From: Pseudalkalibacillus sp. SCS-8
GTDB lineage: Bacteria > Bacillota > Bacilli > Bacillales > Fictibacillaceae
Assembly (NCBI RefSeq): GCF_040126055.1
Contig: NZ_CP143541.1
Location: 868,001 to 932,000, forward strand
Length of the DNA: 64,000 nucleotides
Reading direction: 5' to 3'
Each line of letters starts with the position of its first letter. Within the stretch, counting starts at the first letter, position 1. The position numbers and the translations under genes are program-made. The notes under the pieces are model-generated. The model was not told the origin of the DNA. It searched no databases and saw only the letters and a program-made list of their open reading frames with translations. Positions 1 to 8,999 of the stretch are shown here, one piece after another.

Positions 1-327
1 CTTAAGGAAAGATACCCTAAGATGAAAGCAGGTGCGAAGCTCCCTCGAGCGATTGATGTCGATGTCATGAATCAGCGCGCTTCCCTTTATGCAAAGAGTG
101 GCGTTAAGAAGGATGACCTTATCAAGGAGTTTCTGGAAACAAGAGATTTGATCGTAAAAGCCATCAATGCCCGCTCCGAAGAGGATATGGATACGGTGTT
201 TTTCAATCGAGGGCATGAAGAAACGTTAAGGGATTACTTAATCAATCTATGTGAGCATGACAGGCATCATAAGCTTCAAATTGAAGAATTCCTCAATCGA
301 AAATATGAAACAGAAGAGATGAATTAA
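1..327 (+). CDS. DinB/ClbS-like helical bundle protein, 5' end outside window
   Basis: The reading frame is open from base 1, so the gene enters from upstream and only its last ~108 codons are visible. An internal Met lies at base 22 but has no ribosome binding site. The visible part is helical and charged and carries HDRHHKLQIEEFL near its end, the kind of His-rich terminal helix seen in the DinB/ClbS (DfsB) four-helix superfamily. That assignment rests on pattern only; the metal-binding N-terminal part is missing and no substrate can be named. A terminator follows at once, so this is the last gene of its transcript. Confidence 0.5.
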   Translation, partial: LKERYPKMKAGAKLPRAIDVDVMNQRASLYAKSGVKKDDLIKEFLETRDLIVKAINARSEEDMDTVFFNRGHEETLRDYLINLCEHDRHHKLQIEEFLNRKYETEEMN

Positions 328-336
328 TTTGTAAAA

Positions 337-368
337 AGCATATGGCAATTGCCGTGTGCTTTTTTTAT
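337..368 (+). terminator. Rho-independent terminator
   Basis: A stem AGCATATGGC/GCCGTGTGCT (with G-U pairs) and an AATT loop is followed by seven T. It closes the DinB-like gene. Confidence 0.85.
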
Positions 369-442
369 TGGAGAAAAGGACTGGATAATATAGACATTGT
401 AAATTCAGTCTATTCCCACTACACTGAATGTAAGCGTTTAAA

Positions 443-470
443 TTCGGAATGACCGTTCCGAATATCGGAA
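443..470 (+). promoter_or_regulatory. Candidate IclR-type operator
   Basis: TTCGGAA at 443-449 and TTCCGAA at 456-462 form a dyad, with one more CGGAA half-site at 466-470. It lies about 30 bases before the IclR start codon. IclR regulators (KipR among them) bind short palindromes of GGAA/TTCC type, so autoregulation is likely. Binding is inferred. Confidence 0.5.
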
Positions 471-490
471 CAAATGATGGAGGTGAAGGT

Positions 491-1273
491 ATGAGAGAAA
501 AGAATATTACAGTCATCAAAGCGATGGAAATTCTAACATTCTTTAAAGAGCATCAATCTCTATCATTGAAAGAACTGACACGATTGACAAGAACACCAAA
601 GACTACGGTTTATCGGATGATTCTGTCTTTAGAAGATGCGGGCTTTCTTCGGAAAAATCAGGATGGTGAGTATGAGTTAGGATTCTCGTTTCTCGAGTAC
701 GGTCAACTCGTCAAGTCGCGGTTAGATATCAGAAGAATGGCACTGCCCATTATGAAACGACTGAAGGATGAGCTTGGGGAAGCGGTGAACCTGATTGTTC
801 GTGAAGGGGAGGAAGCCATCTATGTGGAGAAGATCGATACCGATAAACCCGTCCGGGTATACACAGGAATCGGTCGGACAGCCCCATTATATGCTGGAGC
901 TTGCCCTAGGATTTTACTAGCTTACATGTCACCAGAAGAACAAGAATCCTACTTGGAAAACGTGTTTCTGAAACCGTTTGCAAGGGGAACGATTACAGAT
1001 AAGAATCGATTGATTACGAGATTGGAAGAGTGCAAGGAAAGCGGATATACCATCAGTCATTCAGAACTGCATGACGATTCTTCTGCAATAGCAGCACCGA
1101 TCTTTGATCACGAAAATGAGGTTTATGCGGCCATCAGTATTGTCGGCCCAGAGACACGCTTCCGGGACATGGAAGCATTACCTTATCTGATTGAAAAAGT
1201 GAAACAAGCGGCAGAAGAGATATCAAAAGCGCTTGGATGGAACCGAAATACGATATTTGAGGTGATCTCTTGA
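491..1273 (+). CDS. IclR family transcriptional regulator (KipR-like)
   Basis: About 260 residues. An N-terminal winged helix-turn-helix (residues ~5-60, including the segment LSLKELTRLTRTPKTTVYRM) precedes an IclR effector domain with the typical GxGRTAPLYAGACPRILLAY stretch and a C-terminal SIVGPETRF segment. The start at 491 is chosen because GGAGGTG sits 6 bases before it; an in-frame ATG at 449 falls inside the candidate operator. The gene overlaps pxpB by 4 bases. In B. subtilis KipR represses the kip/pxp operon, but there its gene comes last; here it is first. It probably senses 5-oxoproline or a related metabolite (inference). Confidence 0.9.
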   Translation: MREKNITVIKAMEILTFFKEHQSLSLKELTRLTRTPKTTVYRMILSLEDAGFLRKNQDGEYELGFSFLEYGQLVKSRLDIRRMALPIMKRLKDELGEAVNLIVREGEEAIYVEKIDTDKPVRVYTGIGRTAPLYAGACPRILLAYMSPEEQESYLENVFLKPFARGTITDKNRLITRLEECKESGYTISHSELHDDSSAIAAPIFDHENEVYAAISIVGPETRFRDMEALPYLIEKVKQAAEEISKALGWNRNTIFEVIS

Positions 1274-1995
1274 ATTATGAATTAAGCCCATTAGGGGACG
1301 CAGCAGTCATCATCCAGCTTGGTACGGATATCTCATTGGATACACACCATGCTGTAAGAAGCTTGACTCGTTACTTGGAAGACCACCCGATTCCAGGGAC
1401 ATTGGATCTGGTTCCTGCATTCACGTCGGTTACATTGTATTACAACCCGATTCAGGTCCAGGACCATAACGATCATGATAGCCAAGGAGAACACTCTCCA
1501 TATGAAAGCATGTGTAAAAAGCTGCACAATATCTTGGAACGATTTGAGCCTTCGTCTGAAAAAGAGGCACGGACCATTGAAATCCCAGTCTGCTATGGGG
1601 GAGAGTTGGGGCCAGACCTGGAAGAGGTCGCAGATCATAATCAATTGAGTGTGGACGAAGTGATCGACATTCATTCCAACGGAGATTACCTGGTGTACAT
1701 GCTTGGATTTGCACCTGGCTTCCCTTATATAGGAGGAATGTCTGAAAAGATCGCAACACCAAGGAGGGATGATCCACGCACATCCATACCTGCAGGATCA
1801 GTCGGGATAGCGGGATCGCAAACAGGTGTATATCCAATCGAGACACCTGGCGGTTGGCAGCTGATCGGCCAAACTCCTCTCAAGCTGTTTGACCTTGATC
1901 AAGACCCGCCGACATTGCTTGAAGCAGGGGACAAGATCCGTTTCAAGCCGATTTCCCTGTCCGAATTCAAGGAACTGAAGGAGGGGCAATCATGA
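1270..1995 (+). CDS. pxpB: 5-oxoprolinase subunit PxpB (KipI family)
   Basis: 241 residues, full length for the family. TTG start preceded by GAGGTGATC; the codon overlaps the IclR stop. The conserved core MLGFAPGFPYIGGM and the segments PRTSIPAGSVGIAGSQTGVYP and ETPGGWQLIG identify the KipI/PxpB (allophanate hydrolase subunit 1-like) fold. With PxpA and PxpC it forms the ATP-dependent cytoplasmic 5-oxoprolinase that turns 5-oxo-L-proline (pyroglutamate) into glutamate. In B. subtilis KipI also inhibits the sporulation kinase KinA; whether that holds here cannot be seen. Start and end both overlap neighbours by 4 bases, so translation is coupled. Confidence 0.93.
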   Translation: MNYELSPLGDAAVIIQLGTDISLDTHHAVRSLTRYLEDHPIPGTLDLVPAFTSVTLYYNPIQVQDHNDHDSQGEHSPYESMCKKLHNILERFEPSSEKEARTIEIPVCYGGELGPDLEEVADHNQLSVDEVIDIHSNGDYLVYMLGFAPGFPYIGGMSEKIATPRRDDPRTSIPAGSVGIAGSQTGVYPIETPGGWQLIGQTPLKLFDLDQDPPTLLEAGDKIRFKPISLSEFKELKEGQS

Positions 1996-3002
1996 GAATC
2001 ATCAAATCAGGATTACAAACGACCATCCAGGATGCTGGCCGCTATGGTTATCAGCGCTTCGGTGTCATTGTCAGTGGTGTTATGGATCAAATGGCGTATC
2101 GAATCGGGAACATACTCGTCGGAAATCAAGGGAATGAAGCGTCGATTGAAATGACGATGAAGGGTCCTGAGATCGAATTCGAGGAAGATGCATTGATTAC
2201 CATTACAGGTGGCAACCTCTCCCCGACTATAGATGGTAACCTGATCAAGCTATGGAGACCGATCTATGTTAGGGCTGGTACTGTACTGAAGTTCGGTGGA
2301 TGTACCTCAGGGTGCCGCGCTTATCTCGCAGTAGGGGGAGGAATCGATGTCCCGGAGGTCATGGACAGCCGATCTACTTATATGCGCGCTGGAATTGGAG
2401 GCCATGAAGGAAGGGCATTGAAGGATGACGATTGCCTCAAGCTCTGTAAACCAGGTGAAAGGTCAAACGAAATTCTCAAATTGTTAAAGGATCCGGATCA
2501 ACCTTATGTCGAATCGGATTGGTCCTCAGCTTCGGAATGGAGTACGGAAGAGAGCGATGAGAACATAATACGCTTCATTCCTGGAAGAGAATGGTCACTG
2601 TTCACTCAAGAAAGCCAGGAAGCGTTTACTGGGGAGGAATTTCAGCTGACCCCCCAATCAGATCGAATGGGATTCCGATTCAAAGGTGCACAACTCCAAT
2701 TATCTGAGAAGATCGACATGATATCTGAGGCTGTTGCGTTCGGGACGGTACAGGTCCCTTCTGAAGGGAACCCGATCATCCTTTTAGCAGATCGTCAAAC
2801 GGCGGGAGGTTACCCGAAAATCGCCCAGATTGCGACCGCTGATTTCTCTAAGGTTGTCCAGCTGAAGCCGGGGGAAAAGGTCCGCTTCAAGAAGATCACA
2901 CACAAAGAAGCTGAAAAATTGTTCATTGAACAAGAAGAACACGTACAACAGATCGAGCAAGGCATTTCATTGAAACTGAGAGAAGGAGGCTATAACGGAT
3001 GA
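1992..3002 (+). CDS. pxpC: 5-oxoprolinase subunit PxpC (KipA family)
   Basis: 336 residues of the biotin-dependent-carboxylase-like/allophanate hydrolase subunit 2 family. Typical segments are [19 protein letters not shown] at the N terminus, [14 protein letters not shown], and DRMGFRFKG with [16 protein letters not shown] toward the end. It is the partner of PxpB in 5-oxoproline hydrolysis; the B. subtilis homologue KipA was first described as an antagonist of KipI. It overlaps pxpB and pxpA by 4 bases on each side, which fits stoichiometric synthesis of one complex. Confidence 0.93.
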   Translation: MRIIKSGLQTTIQDAGRYGYQRFGVIVSGVMDQMAYRIGNILVGNQGNEASIEMTMKGPEIEFEEDALITITGGNLSPTIDGNLIKLWRPIYVRAGTVLKFGGCTSGCRAYLAVGGGIDVPEVMDSRSTYMRAGIGGHEGRALKDDDCLKLCKPGERSNEILKLLKDPDQPYVESDWSSASEWSTEESDENIIRFIPGREWSLFTQESQEAFTGEEFQLTPQSDRMGFRFKGAQLQLSEKIDMISEAVAFGTVQVPSEGNPIILLADRQTAGGYPKIAQIATADFSKVVQLKPGEKVRFKKITHKEAEKLFIEQEEHVQQIEQGISLKLREGGYNG

Positions 3003-3769
3003 AAAAGGTCGATTTGAATTGTGATCTCGGGGAAAGTTTCGGGACCTATCAGAAAGGAAGAGATGAAGAGATTCTTGATTTCGTTACGTCCGCAAACATT
3101 GCTTGTGGCTATCACGCTGGAGATCCCTCTGTCATGCGGAAGACGGTGAAGCTCGCTTTGGAAAAAGAGGTAGGGATTGGTGCACATCCGGGCCTTCCAG
3201 ATCTGATGGGATTCGGTCGACGTCCGATGCAAATCTCACCAGAGGAAGCGTATGAAATGGTCGTTTATCAAGTCGGTGCACTGTATGGGTTCGTAAAGGC
3301 AGAAGGTGGGACGATGCAGCATGTGAAGCCGCATGGTGGTCTGTATAATATGGCTGCAAAGGATGGAAAGATTGCAGATGCCATCGCTGAAGCCGTCTAC
3401 GATATAAATCCAGACTTGATTCTATTCGGTTTGTCAGGAAGTGAATTGGTAAAGGCGGGAGAGCGAGCGGGTCTTCGGACAGCTAGTGAGGTTTTTTCGG
3501 ATCGGACGTATCAAGAGGACGGCTCATTAACATCCCGGACACTTCCGAATGCGCTGATTGAGGAAGAGGAACAGTCAGTCGAACAGGTCGTGAGGATGGT
3601 TCTAGAAGGGAAAGTGAAATGCCTTCAAGGAATGGACATTCCAATCAAAGCCGACACAATTTGTATCCATGGTGATGGACCACACGCACTTCAATTTGCC
3701 CGGACCATCCAGAATGGATTGAAGGCATCAGACATCAAGATCGAACAGATTCGTAATATAGAGGGGTAA
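2999..3769 (+). CDS. pxpA: 5-oxoprolinase subunit PxpA (LamB/YcsF family)
   Basis: 256 residues. The N-terminal [10 protein letters not shown], the [14 protein letters not shown] segment and [10 protein letters not shown] are LamB/YcsF hallmarks, whose conserved Asp and His residues line the active site of this TIM-barrel-like family. PxpA is the third subunit of cytoplasmic 5-oxoprolinase. AGAAGGAGG sits just before the ATG, which overlaps the pxpC stop. The next gene begins 8 bases after the stop. Confidence 0.94.
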   Translation: MKKVDLNCDLGESFGTYQKGRDEEILDFVTSANIACGYHAGDPSVMRKTVKLALEKEVGIGAHPGLPDLMGFGRRPMQISPEEAYEMVVYQVGALYGFVKAEGGTMQHVKPHGGLYNMAAKDGKIADAIAEAVYDINPDLILFGLSGSELVKAGERAGLRTASEVFSDRTYQEDGSLTSRTLPNALIEEEEQSVEQVVRMVLEGKVKCLQGMDIPIKADTICIHGDGPHALQFARTIQNGLKASDIKIEQIRNIEG

Positions 3770-3777
3770 GGTGGGAT

Positions 3778-4968
3778 ATGATGAAACAGTCTAATCGCAG
3801 TATTTTATTAGGCGCGGCGTTCCTTATGGCAACGTCCGCAATCGGACCAGGATTCCTGACACAAACAACTTATTTTACAGAGGCCTTATTGGCGAGCTTC
3901 GGTTTCGTCATCTTGATCTCGATCATCATCGACATTGGTGCACAATTGAATATCTGGCGAATCATTGCGGTCGCTGAACGACGGACCCAGGATATTGCAA
4001 ATATGGTACTTCCAGGGCTCGGGTACTTCGTCGCATTCTTGATAGTTCTTGGCGGACTAGCGTTCAACATCGGGAACATCGCCGGTGCAGGCCTAGGCTC
4101 CAACGTCATCTTCGGGGTCTCTCCGGAAATGGGTGCGTTCTTGAGCGGACTCATCGCGATCGGTATTTTCCTGTTACGTGAAGCGAACAAAATCATGGAT
4201 CGTTTCACACAGGTGCTAGGGTTCGTGATGATTGCGCTCACGGTATACGTTATGTTCGCTTCGACACCTCCGGTAGGAGAAGCGGTGCAGAAGACGTTCA
4301 TCCCTGATACGATTGACGTCATGGCGATCATTACACTTGTCGGTGGTACAGTCGGAGGGTACATCACGTTCTCCGGTGGACACAGATTACTTGATGCAGG
4401 TGTAAAAGGGGTCGACTCCTTACCGGAAGTGACGAAAAGCTCCGTCTCAGCAATCGGTATCGCATCCATCATGCGTATTTTCCTTTTCTTAGCGACATTA
4501 GGTGTTGTCGCCCAGGGATTGACACTCGATCCTTCCAACCCACCTGCTTCTGTATTCCAGCTGGCAGCAGGAAATATCGGGTATAAGATGTTCGGGGTCA
4601 TCATGTGGTCTGCAGCGATCACCTCCGTCATCGGTGCAGCGTATACGTCTGTGTCATTCATACGGACAATCAATCCGAAGCTTGAGCAATATCACAAATA
4701 TTTAATCATTGCTTTCATCGCATTATCGACACTTGTCTTCGTATCCATCGGTAAACCGGTCAACGTCTTGATTCTTGTGGGAGCATTGAACGGATTGATT
4801 TTACCGATTTCATTAGGTGTAATGCTTATTGCTGCTCACAAACCGAAAATTGTCGGGGACTACAAGCATCCGATCTGGCTGACGGTATTCGGAGGGATCA
4901 TTGTCGTTGCGATGTCCTATATGGGCGTACTCACGATGATTGATCAGATTCCGAAGCTGTTCCAATAG
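3778..4968 (+). CDS. NRAMP-family transporter (YcsG-like)
   Basis: 396 residues with about 11 hydrophobic helices. The N-terminal ATSAIGPGFLTQTTYFTEA corresponds to the NRAMP helix-1 region. The classical metal-binding DPGN of helix 1 is absent (GPGF follows directly), so a substrate other than Mn2+/Fe2+ is likely; diverged YcsG-type members sit in kip/pxp operons. Position between pxpA and a YcsI-type enzyme suggests uptake of a compound feeding glutamate/oxoproline metabolism or its counter-ion (inference). ATG with GGTAAGGTGGGAT upstream; eight bases after pxpA. Confidence 0.8.
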   Translation: MMKQSNRSILLGAAFLMATSAIGPGFLTQTTYFTEALLASFGFVILISIIIDIGAQLNIWRIIAVAERRTQDIANMVLPGLGYFVAFLIVLGGLAFNIGNIAGAGLGSNVIFGVSPEMGAFLSGLIAIGIFLLREANKIMDRFTQVLGFVMIALTVYVMFASTPPVGEAVQKTFIPDTIDVMAIITLVGGTVGGYITFSGGHRLLDAGVKGVDSLPEVTKSSVSAIGIASIMRIFLFLATLGVVAQGLTLDPSNPPASVFQLAAGNIGYKMFGVIMWSAAITSVIGAAYTSVSFIRTINPKLEQYHKYLIIAFIALSTLVFVSIGKPVNVLILVGALNGLILPISLGVMLIAAHKPKIVGDYKHPIWLTVFGGIIVVAMSYMGVLTMIDQIPKLFQ

Positions 4969-4992
4969 TTCAAGGGGTAACAAGGAGGAGTA

Positions 4993-5787
4993 ATGATGGC
5001 GAGCTATGGTGATTTGAAGCCTGCTGAAGCAAGAGAATTGTGTCGGTTGAATGAATGGAACAAACCGACATCAGGGATGGCAAATGGCTATACACAGACC
5101 AATCTTGTAGTCCTACCGAAGGAACTCGCGTTTGATTTCATGTTATTTTGCCAGCGTAATCCGAAGCCCTGCCCAGTATTGGATGTGACAGAGCCGGGTT
5201 CGCCGATTCCTATCATGGCGGCACCTCAAGCTGATTTACTGACTGATCTGCCTAAGTATCATGTGTATGAAAAAGGTGTCCTTACCGAAAAAAAGATGGA
5301 TATCACCTCTCTTTGGAAAGACGATATGGTCGGATTCTTGCTTGGTTGCAGTTTTACATTTGAAAAAGCTCTTCTCGATAAAGGGGTGCCAGTCCGACAG
5401 ATCGAAGAAGGTAAGAATGTTCCGATGTACCAAACGAACATCCCATGTGAGAAGGCGGGTCCTTTTGAAGGAGAAATGGTTGTCAGTATGAGACCGATCC
5501 CAGCCAAGGATGTCGCGAAAGCTGTCCAGATTACTTCGAAATATCCTTCCGTCCATGGTGCTCCAGTTCACATTGGTAGTCCAGAGCAGCTTGGTATCAA
5601 GAACCTGGATCAGCCTGACTTCGGGGATGCCGTGACGATTAGAGAAGGGGAAGTGCCAGTGTTCTGGGCATGTGGGGTCACACCACAGTCGGTGGCAATG
5701 AAGGTCAAACCTGATCTGATGATTACGCACGCCCCTGGACACATGTTCATTACAGATTGGACCGATGCCCAGTTCGAGGTCCTTTAA
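4993..5787 (+). CDS. YcsI/DUF1445 putative hydro-lyase
   Basis: 264 residues, matching the YcsI/DUF1445 family (annotated as putative hydro-lyases, related to vertebrate D-glutamate cyclase that converts D-glutamate to 5-oxo-D-proline). Recognisable segments are [37 protein letters not shown] and the C-terminal FWACGVTPQ with [21 protein letters not shown] precedes two successive ATG codons (4993 and 4996). Its place next to 5-oxoprolinase makes a D-glutamate/5-oxoproline role attractive, but this is inference from context and family. Confidence 0.85.
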   Translation: MMASYGDLKPAEARELCRLNEWNKPTSGMANGYTQTNLVVLPKELAFDFMLFCQRNPKPCPVLDVTEPGSPIPIMAAPQADLLTDLPKYHVYEKGVLTEKKMDITSLWKDDMVGFLLGCSFTFEKALLDKGVPVRQIEEGKNVPMYQTNIPCEKAGPFEGEMVVSMRPIPAKDVAKAVQITSKYPSVHGAPVHIGSPEQLGIKNLDQPDFGDAVTIREGEVPVFWACGVTPQSVAMKVKPDLMITHAPGHMFITDWTDAQFEVL

Positions 5788-7074
5788 GTGGGGTTATTGT
5801 TAGCTTCTTTCCAATGGTTCGTATTCATCCTTGCCGGTAGTATCGTCGCCCCTCTCACAATTGGGGCGGCATTCGGAATGTCAGTTGAGGAAATCTCCAG
5901 CTTCGTACAAAGGACATTCTTCGTCATCGGGATCGTTTCCCTCTTGCAAGGGATTTTCGGACACCGAAAACCGATTGTTGAGGGTCCTGCCGTATTATGG
6001 TGGAGCGTCTTCCTGCTTTTTGCAGGTTTAGAGTCGGTGACGCCAGAGGGTGCCGTCAAAACATTGAGAAGCATTGAAATGGGACTCATAATCAGTGGAA
6101 TCCTGTTTTTGATGCTAAGTTTCTTACGGGTGATCCATTATGTCAAAAGGCTCTTCACCCCGGTTGTCACTGGGACGTACTTCATTCTGTTAGTCGCCCA
6201 GATCAGCGGTCCATTCATGAAAGGGATAACGGGTGTGGGATATCGCACAAATGAGGTAGATGGGCCAGTTGCTCTTGCAGCTCTTTTAACGGCGCTCATC
6301 ACGATCCTGTTCACACGAGGAAAATCGGTTTTCCTACGAAGTTATTCAGTCCTGTTCGGAATTGCGGTAGGATGGCTGATGTTCCAGGTGTTCGGATTGA
6401 CGAAGCCGGTCTCTTCTCCAACAACCAATTGGATAACGTATCCCGAAATTTGGGTATGGGGTACGCCGGTGTTTGATCTTGGAATCGTCATCACCTCAGT
6501 TGTCGTAACGTTGCTGTTGATGATCAATTTCGTGGCAAGCATTGATGTTGTCGGAAATGTAGTAGGGGAGAAAGGCGATGGTAGATATGAACAATCCGGT
6601 GTGGTCATGGGCTTCAGTCAACTCTTCTCAAGCTTGTTCTCGACCGTCGGAATGGTGCCCTTATCGTATACAGCAGGCTTTCTTTTGGCCACGAAGCTGA
6701 CAGAACGTCTGCCTTATTTGATCGGAAGTGCCATCATTTTGTTGTTAAGCTTCTTTCCAAGCATTACGATGTTCGTTGCAGCCATACCCGCTCCGGTCGG
6801 ATATGCGAGTATGCTTCTCGCCTTTTCCAATATGCTCATCATCGGTTTCAAAGCCTATAAAGAAGCAGGGGATCATGAGGCGAACATGTTCATCATCAGT
6901 CTTTCTTTAATGATTGGATTAGGGGCGATGTTCTTGACACCAGCATCATTATCCGGTGTTCATCCGGCCGTGGCGTCGCTCATGAATAACGGCCTGATCA
7001 TCGGTGTCATCCTGTGTATCTTACTTGAACAGACTATAAAAGGAAATAAAAAGAGAAGAGGGCTACCTGGTTGA
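5788..7074 (+). CDS. NCS2-type purine/pyrimidine permease
   Basis: 428 residues, about 12-14 hydrophobic helices, of the nucleobase-cation symporter-2 (xanthine/uracil permease) superfamily; segments FVFILAGSIVAPLTIGAAFG, FTPVVTGTYFILL and the Asn/Ser-rich MINFVASIDVVGNVVG are visible. The GTG start abuts the TAA stop of the previous gene, with GAGGTCC inside the end of that gene as ribosome binding site. A nucleobase permease inside a 5-oxoproline operon is odd; it may carry another small cyclic amide such as oxoproline itself (speculation). It ends the operon before a strong terminator. Confidence 0.8.
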   Translation: MGLLLASFQWFVFILAGSIVAPLTIGAAFGMSVEEISSFVQRTFFVIGIVSLLQGIFGHRKPIVEGPAVLWWSVFLLFAGLESVTPEGAVKTLRSIEMGLIISGILFLMLSFLRVIHYVKRLFTPVVTGTYFILLVAQISGPFMKGITGVGYRTNEVDGPVALAALLTALITILFTRGKSVFLRSYSVLFGIAVGWLMFQVFGLTKPVSSPTTNWITYPEIWVWGTPVFDLGIVITSVVVTLLLMINFVASIDVVGNVVGEKGDGRYEQSGVVMGFSQLFSSLFSTVGMVPLSYTAGFLLATKLTERLPYLIGSAIILLLSFFPSITMFVAAIPAPVGYASMLLAFSNMLIIGFKAYKEAGDHEANMFIISLSLMIGLGAMFLTPASLSGVHPAVASLMNNGLIIGVILCILLEQTIKGNKKRRGLPG

Positions 7075-7096
7075 TAGCAGGTACCCTCTTTTTATA
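7056..7096. terminator. Bidirectional terminator between the pxp operon and modB
   Basis: AGAGGG(C)TACCTG pairs with CAGGTACCCTCT, with one bulged C. T-rich flanks on both sides let it serve the + operon and the - strand modAB genes. The stop codon of the permease is in the loop. Confidence 0.85.
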
Positions 7097-7117
7097 CGTT
7101 TATCTCTTAATTGACGT

Positions 7118-7783
7118 TTACGTTGTCTGACGCGAAAGGCGGTAAATGAGAAACAACAGACCATAGGAAAGCAATATGATGGACCCGACCCATAACCAAG
7201 CCAATTCCTTCTGTCCAGTATCGAAGGCGATATAAATGGCAGTCGGCACAGTTTGCGTCTTCCCCGGTATATTCCCAGCAAACATGAGTGTGGCACCGAA
7301 TTCACCGAGAGCGCGTGTGAAACTGAGAACCAATCCTGTAATAAGCGCCTGGCTCGCCAATGGGATGGATATCTTCATAAAAACGTCAAAGGATTTGGCG
7401 CCATCCATTTTCGCAGCATCTTCAATTTCGGAGTTCACAGAGGCGAATCCTGTTTTCGCAGATTGATACATGAGTGGAAACGAAACGACGACAGCAGCAA
7501 CGACTGCAGCCCACCATGTAAAGATGAGTGTCTGGTTGAACAGAGCTTCAATAAGTCTGCCGACCGGGCTGTTTATTCCGAAAAGAACAATTAGAAGAAA
7601 CCCGACCACAGTAGGGGGAAGGACCAGGGGAAGCATCAGGAACGTCTCGATCGCCGTTTTTCCCCGAAAAGATCGTCGTGCCATTAAACGTCCGATAAGA
7701 ATTCCGATGACCCCCACGATACATCCAGCTGTAATCGCGATTGTCAGAGATAAATAAATAGGAGACCAAAAGGAATCGATCAT
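7118..7783 (-). CDS. modB: Molybdate ABC transporter permease ModB
   Basis: 221 residues, five or six membrane helices. The EAA loop EDAAKMDGAKSFDVFMKISI, which docks the ATPase, and ALGEFGATLMFAGNIPGKTQT are characteristic of ModB/CysT permeases. It lies 10 bases after modA on the same strand. No modC ATPase gene follows, because the terminator comes directly after. B. subtilis yvgL-yvgM is likewise without an adjacent ATPase gene, so an ATPase encoded elsewhere is expected. Confidence 0.92.
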   Translation of the reverse strand: MIDSFWSPIYLSLTIAITAGCIVGVIGILIGRLMARRSFRGKTAIETFLMLPLVLPPTVVGFLLIVLFGINSPVGRLIEALFNQTLIFTWWAAVVAAVVVSFPLMYQSAKTGFASVNSEIEDAAKMDGAKSFDVFMKISIPLASQALITGLVLSFTRALGEFGATLMFAGNIPGKTQTVPTAIYIAFDTGQKELAWLWVGSIILLSYGLLFLIYRLSRQTT

Positions 7784-7793
7784 ATATAAAACC

Positions 7794-8585
7794 TCAATCT
7801 ATAGGCGTGAAGCCAAAATCTTGAAAGATTGCTCTTGCATTTGAACCTTGAAGATATTGATAAAAACGTTCCGCTTGTTCAAGGTGTTTGGTTCCTTTCA
7901 GTATGCCAGCAGGATAAATGATGGCAGTATGTAAGGTTGGATCGATTTTGTGAAGAACCGTGATATCTGAAGCGTGTTTGACATCCGTCGCATAGACAAA
8001 CCCGATATCGGCATTGCCTGTTTCTACATAAGCTAACACTTGACGGACATCCTTTGCATAGACGATCCGGTCTTCGATATTCGACCAAAGGCTGCTTTCT
8101 TGCAGGGCTTCTTTCGCATACTGCCCAGCAGGTACTGAATCTGGAACCCCGATTGAAAAACGCTTGATGTCCTTTTTTTGCAAGGAAGAAAGCGTTTGAG
8201 TGGAGGAAAGGTCAATCGCGCTCTTCTTTCCCGTAATCACGACAAGCTCATTTTGTAGCAGGTCAGTAGTGAAATCAGGGTGCAACATATCTTTCTGTTG
8301 CAGCTTTTTGAACTTCGCTTCTGAGGCGGATATGAACAGATCAGCTGGTGCCCCTTGCTCAATTTGTCGTTGAAGGGTACCAGAGGCCGCAAAATTCAAG
8401 ATGATATTGATTTGGGGATGCTCTTTTTCAAATTGAAGCTCCAATTCTTTCAAGGCATCACTGAGGCTGATAGCTGCCATCACGTGCAGTTCCTTTTTAG
8501 CATGCCCGTCGTTTTCGGTTGAGGAACAACCAGCCAGCACGAGAACACACAAAGAAAAAAGTGCCGATAACATCCTGAAACCCAT
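7794..8585 (-). CDS. modA: Molybdate-binding lipoprotein ModA
   Basis: About 263 residues. An N-terminal signal with lipobox LVLAGCSS marks a lipoprotein. The domain begins ELHVMAAISLSDALKEL and includes NFAASGTLQRQIEQGAPADLF, typical of the ModA periplasmic-binding fold that holds molybdate or tungstate. The ATG at 8585 directly precedes GFRML; a TTG one codon upstream (8588) is better spaced from GAGG, so the exact start is uncertain. It is transcribed ahead of modB. Molybdate imported by this system would feed molybdenum cofactor used by the oxidoreductase at 37 kb. Confidence 0.9.
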   Translation of the reverse strand: MGFRMLSALFSLCVLVLAGCSSTENDGHAKKELHVMAAISLSDALKELELQFEKEHPQINIILNFAASGTLQRQIEQGAPADLFISASEAKFKKLQQKDMLHPDFTTDLLQNELVVITGKKSAIDLSSTQTLSSLQKKDIKRFSIGVPDSVPAGQYAKEALQESSLWSNIEDRIVYAKDVRQVLAYVETGNADIGFVYATDVKHASDITVLHKIDPTLHTAIIYPAGILKGTKHLEQAERFYQYLQGSNARAIFQDFGFTPID

Positions 8586-8709
8586 CAAGCGAATCACATC
8601 CTCATTCCTATCTCTCACAAGTCTACTATACCCGAATTCCTGTTGGGTGTCAGGCACCTCCACCTGTTATACACTGCGTTTCCTTGGCCTGACTTCCGAA
8701 AATCTGTTT

Positions 8710-8917
8710 TATCCTCACCGAAAAACAGCGAAACCCGGATTTGAGGGCAGGATAACGGCTCTATCCTCACCGAAAAACAGTGAAACTGGGATTTGAGGGC
8801 AGGATAACGGCTCTATCCTCACCGAAAAACAGTGAAACTGGGATTTGAGGGCAGGATAACGGGTCTATCCTCACCGAAAAACAGCGAAAGCTTGAATTGA
8901 GGTCAAGATAACGACGA
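8710..8917 (+). repeat. Intergenic tandem array, 4 units of exactly 52 bp (array 1)
   Basis: Units start at 8710, 8762, 8814 and 8866, each beginning TATCCTCACCGAAAA. The inner two are near identical; the last decays toward its 3' end. Each unit contains an inverted pair, TATCCT at its start and AGGATA near its end. The array lies between modA and the M32 peptidase gene, outside the hairpin terminator of the latter. It encodes nothing plausible. It belongs to the same 52-bp family as the arrays at 27.4, 44.6 and 53.2 kb. Confidence 0.95.
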
Positions 8918-8937
8918 CCCCTCCTTCCGCGCCTTTT

Positions 8938-8972
8938 AAAAACAAAATGTCCTGTGGCAATCCACAGGACAT
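8938..8972 (-). terminator. Terminator of the M32 carboxypeptidase gene
   Basis: Perfect stem ATGTCCTGTGG/CCACAGGACAT with a 4-base loop, followed on the minus strand by TTTGTTTTT. Confidence 0.9.
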
Positions 8973-8999
8973 CCGATATTATCTTTCATTCAAGATTGA

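Noticed and set aside
3870..4673. 267-codon minus-strand frame inside the NRAMP-like gene
   Set aside because: Antisense shadow of a hydrophobic protein; composition is rich in Pro, Ser and Thr without motifs.
8640..8665. GGTGTCAGGCACC hairpin before modA
   Set aside because: Looks like the very common GGTGCCTGACACC-type repeat of Bacillaceae genomes; too short to call a regulatory site.
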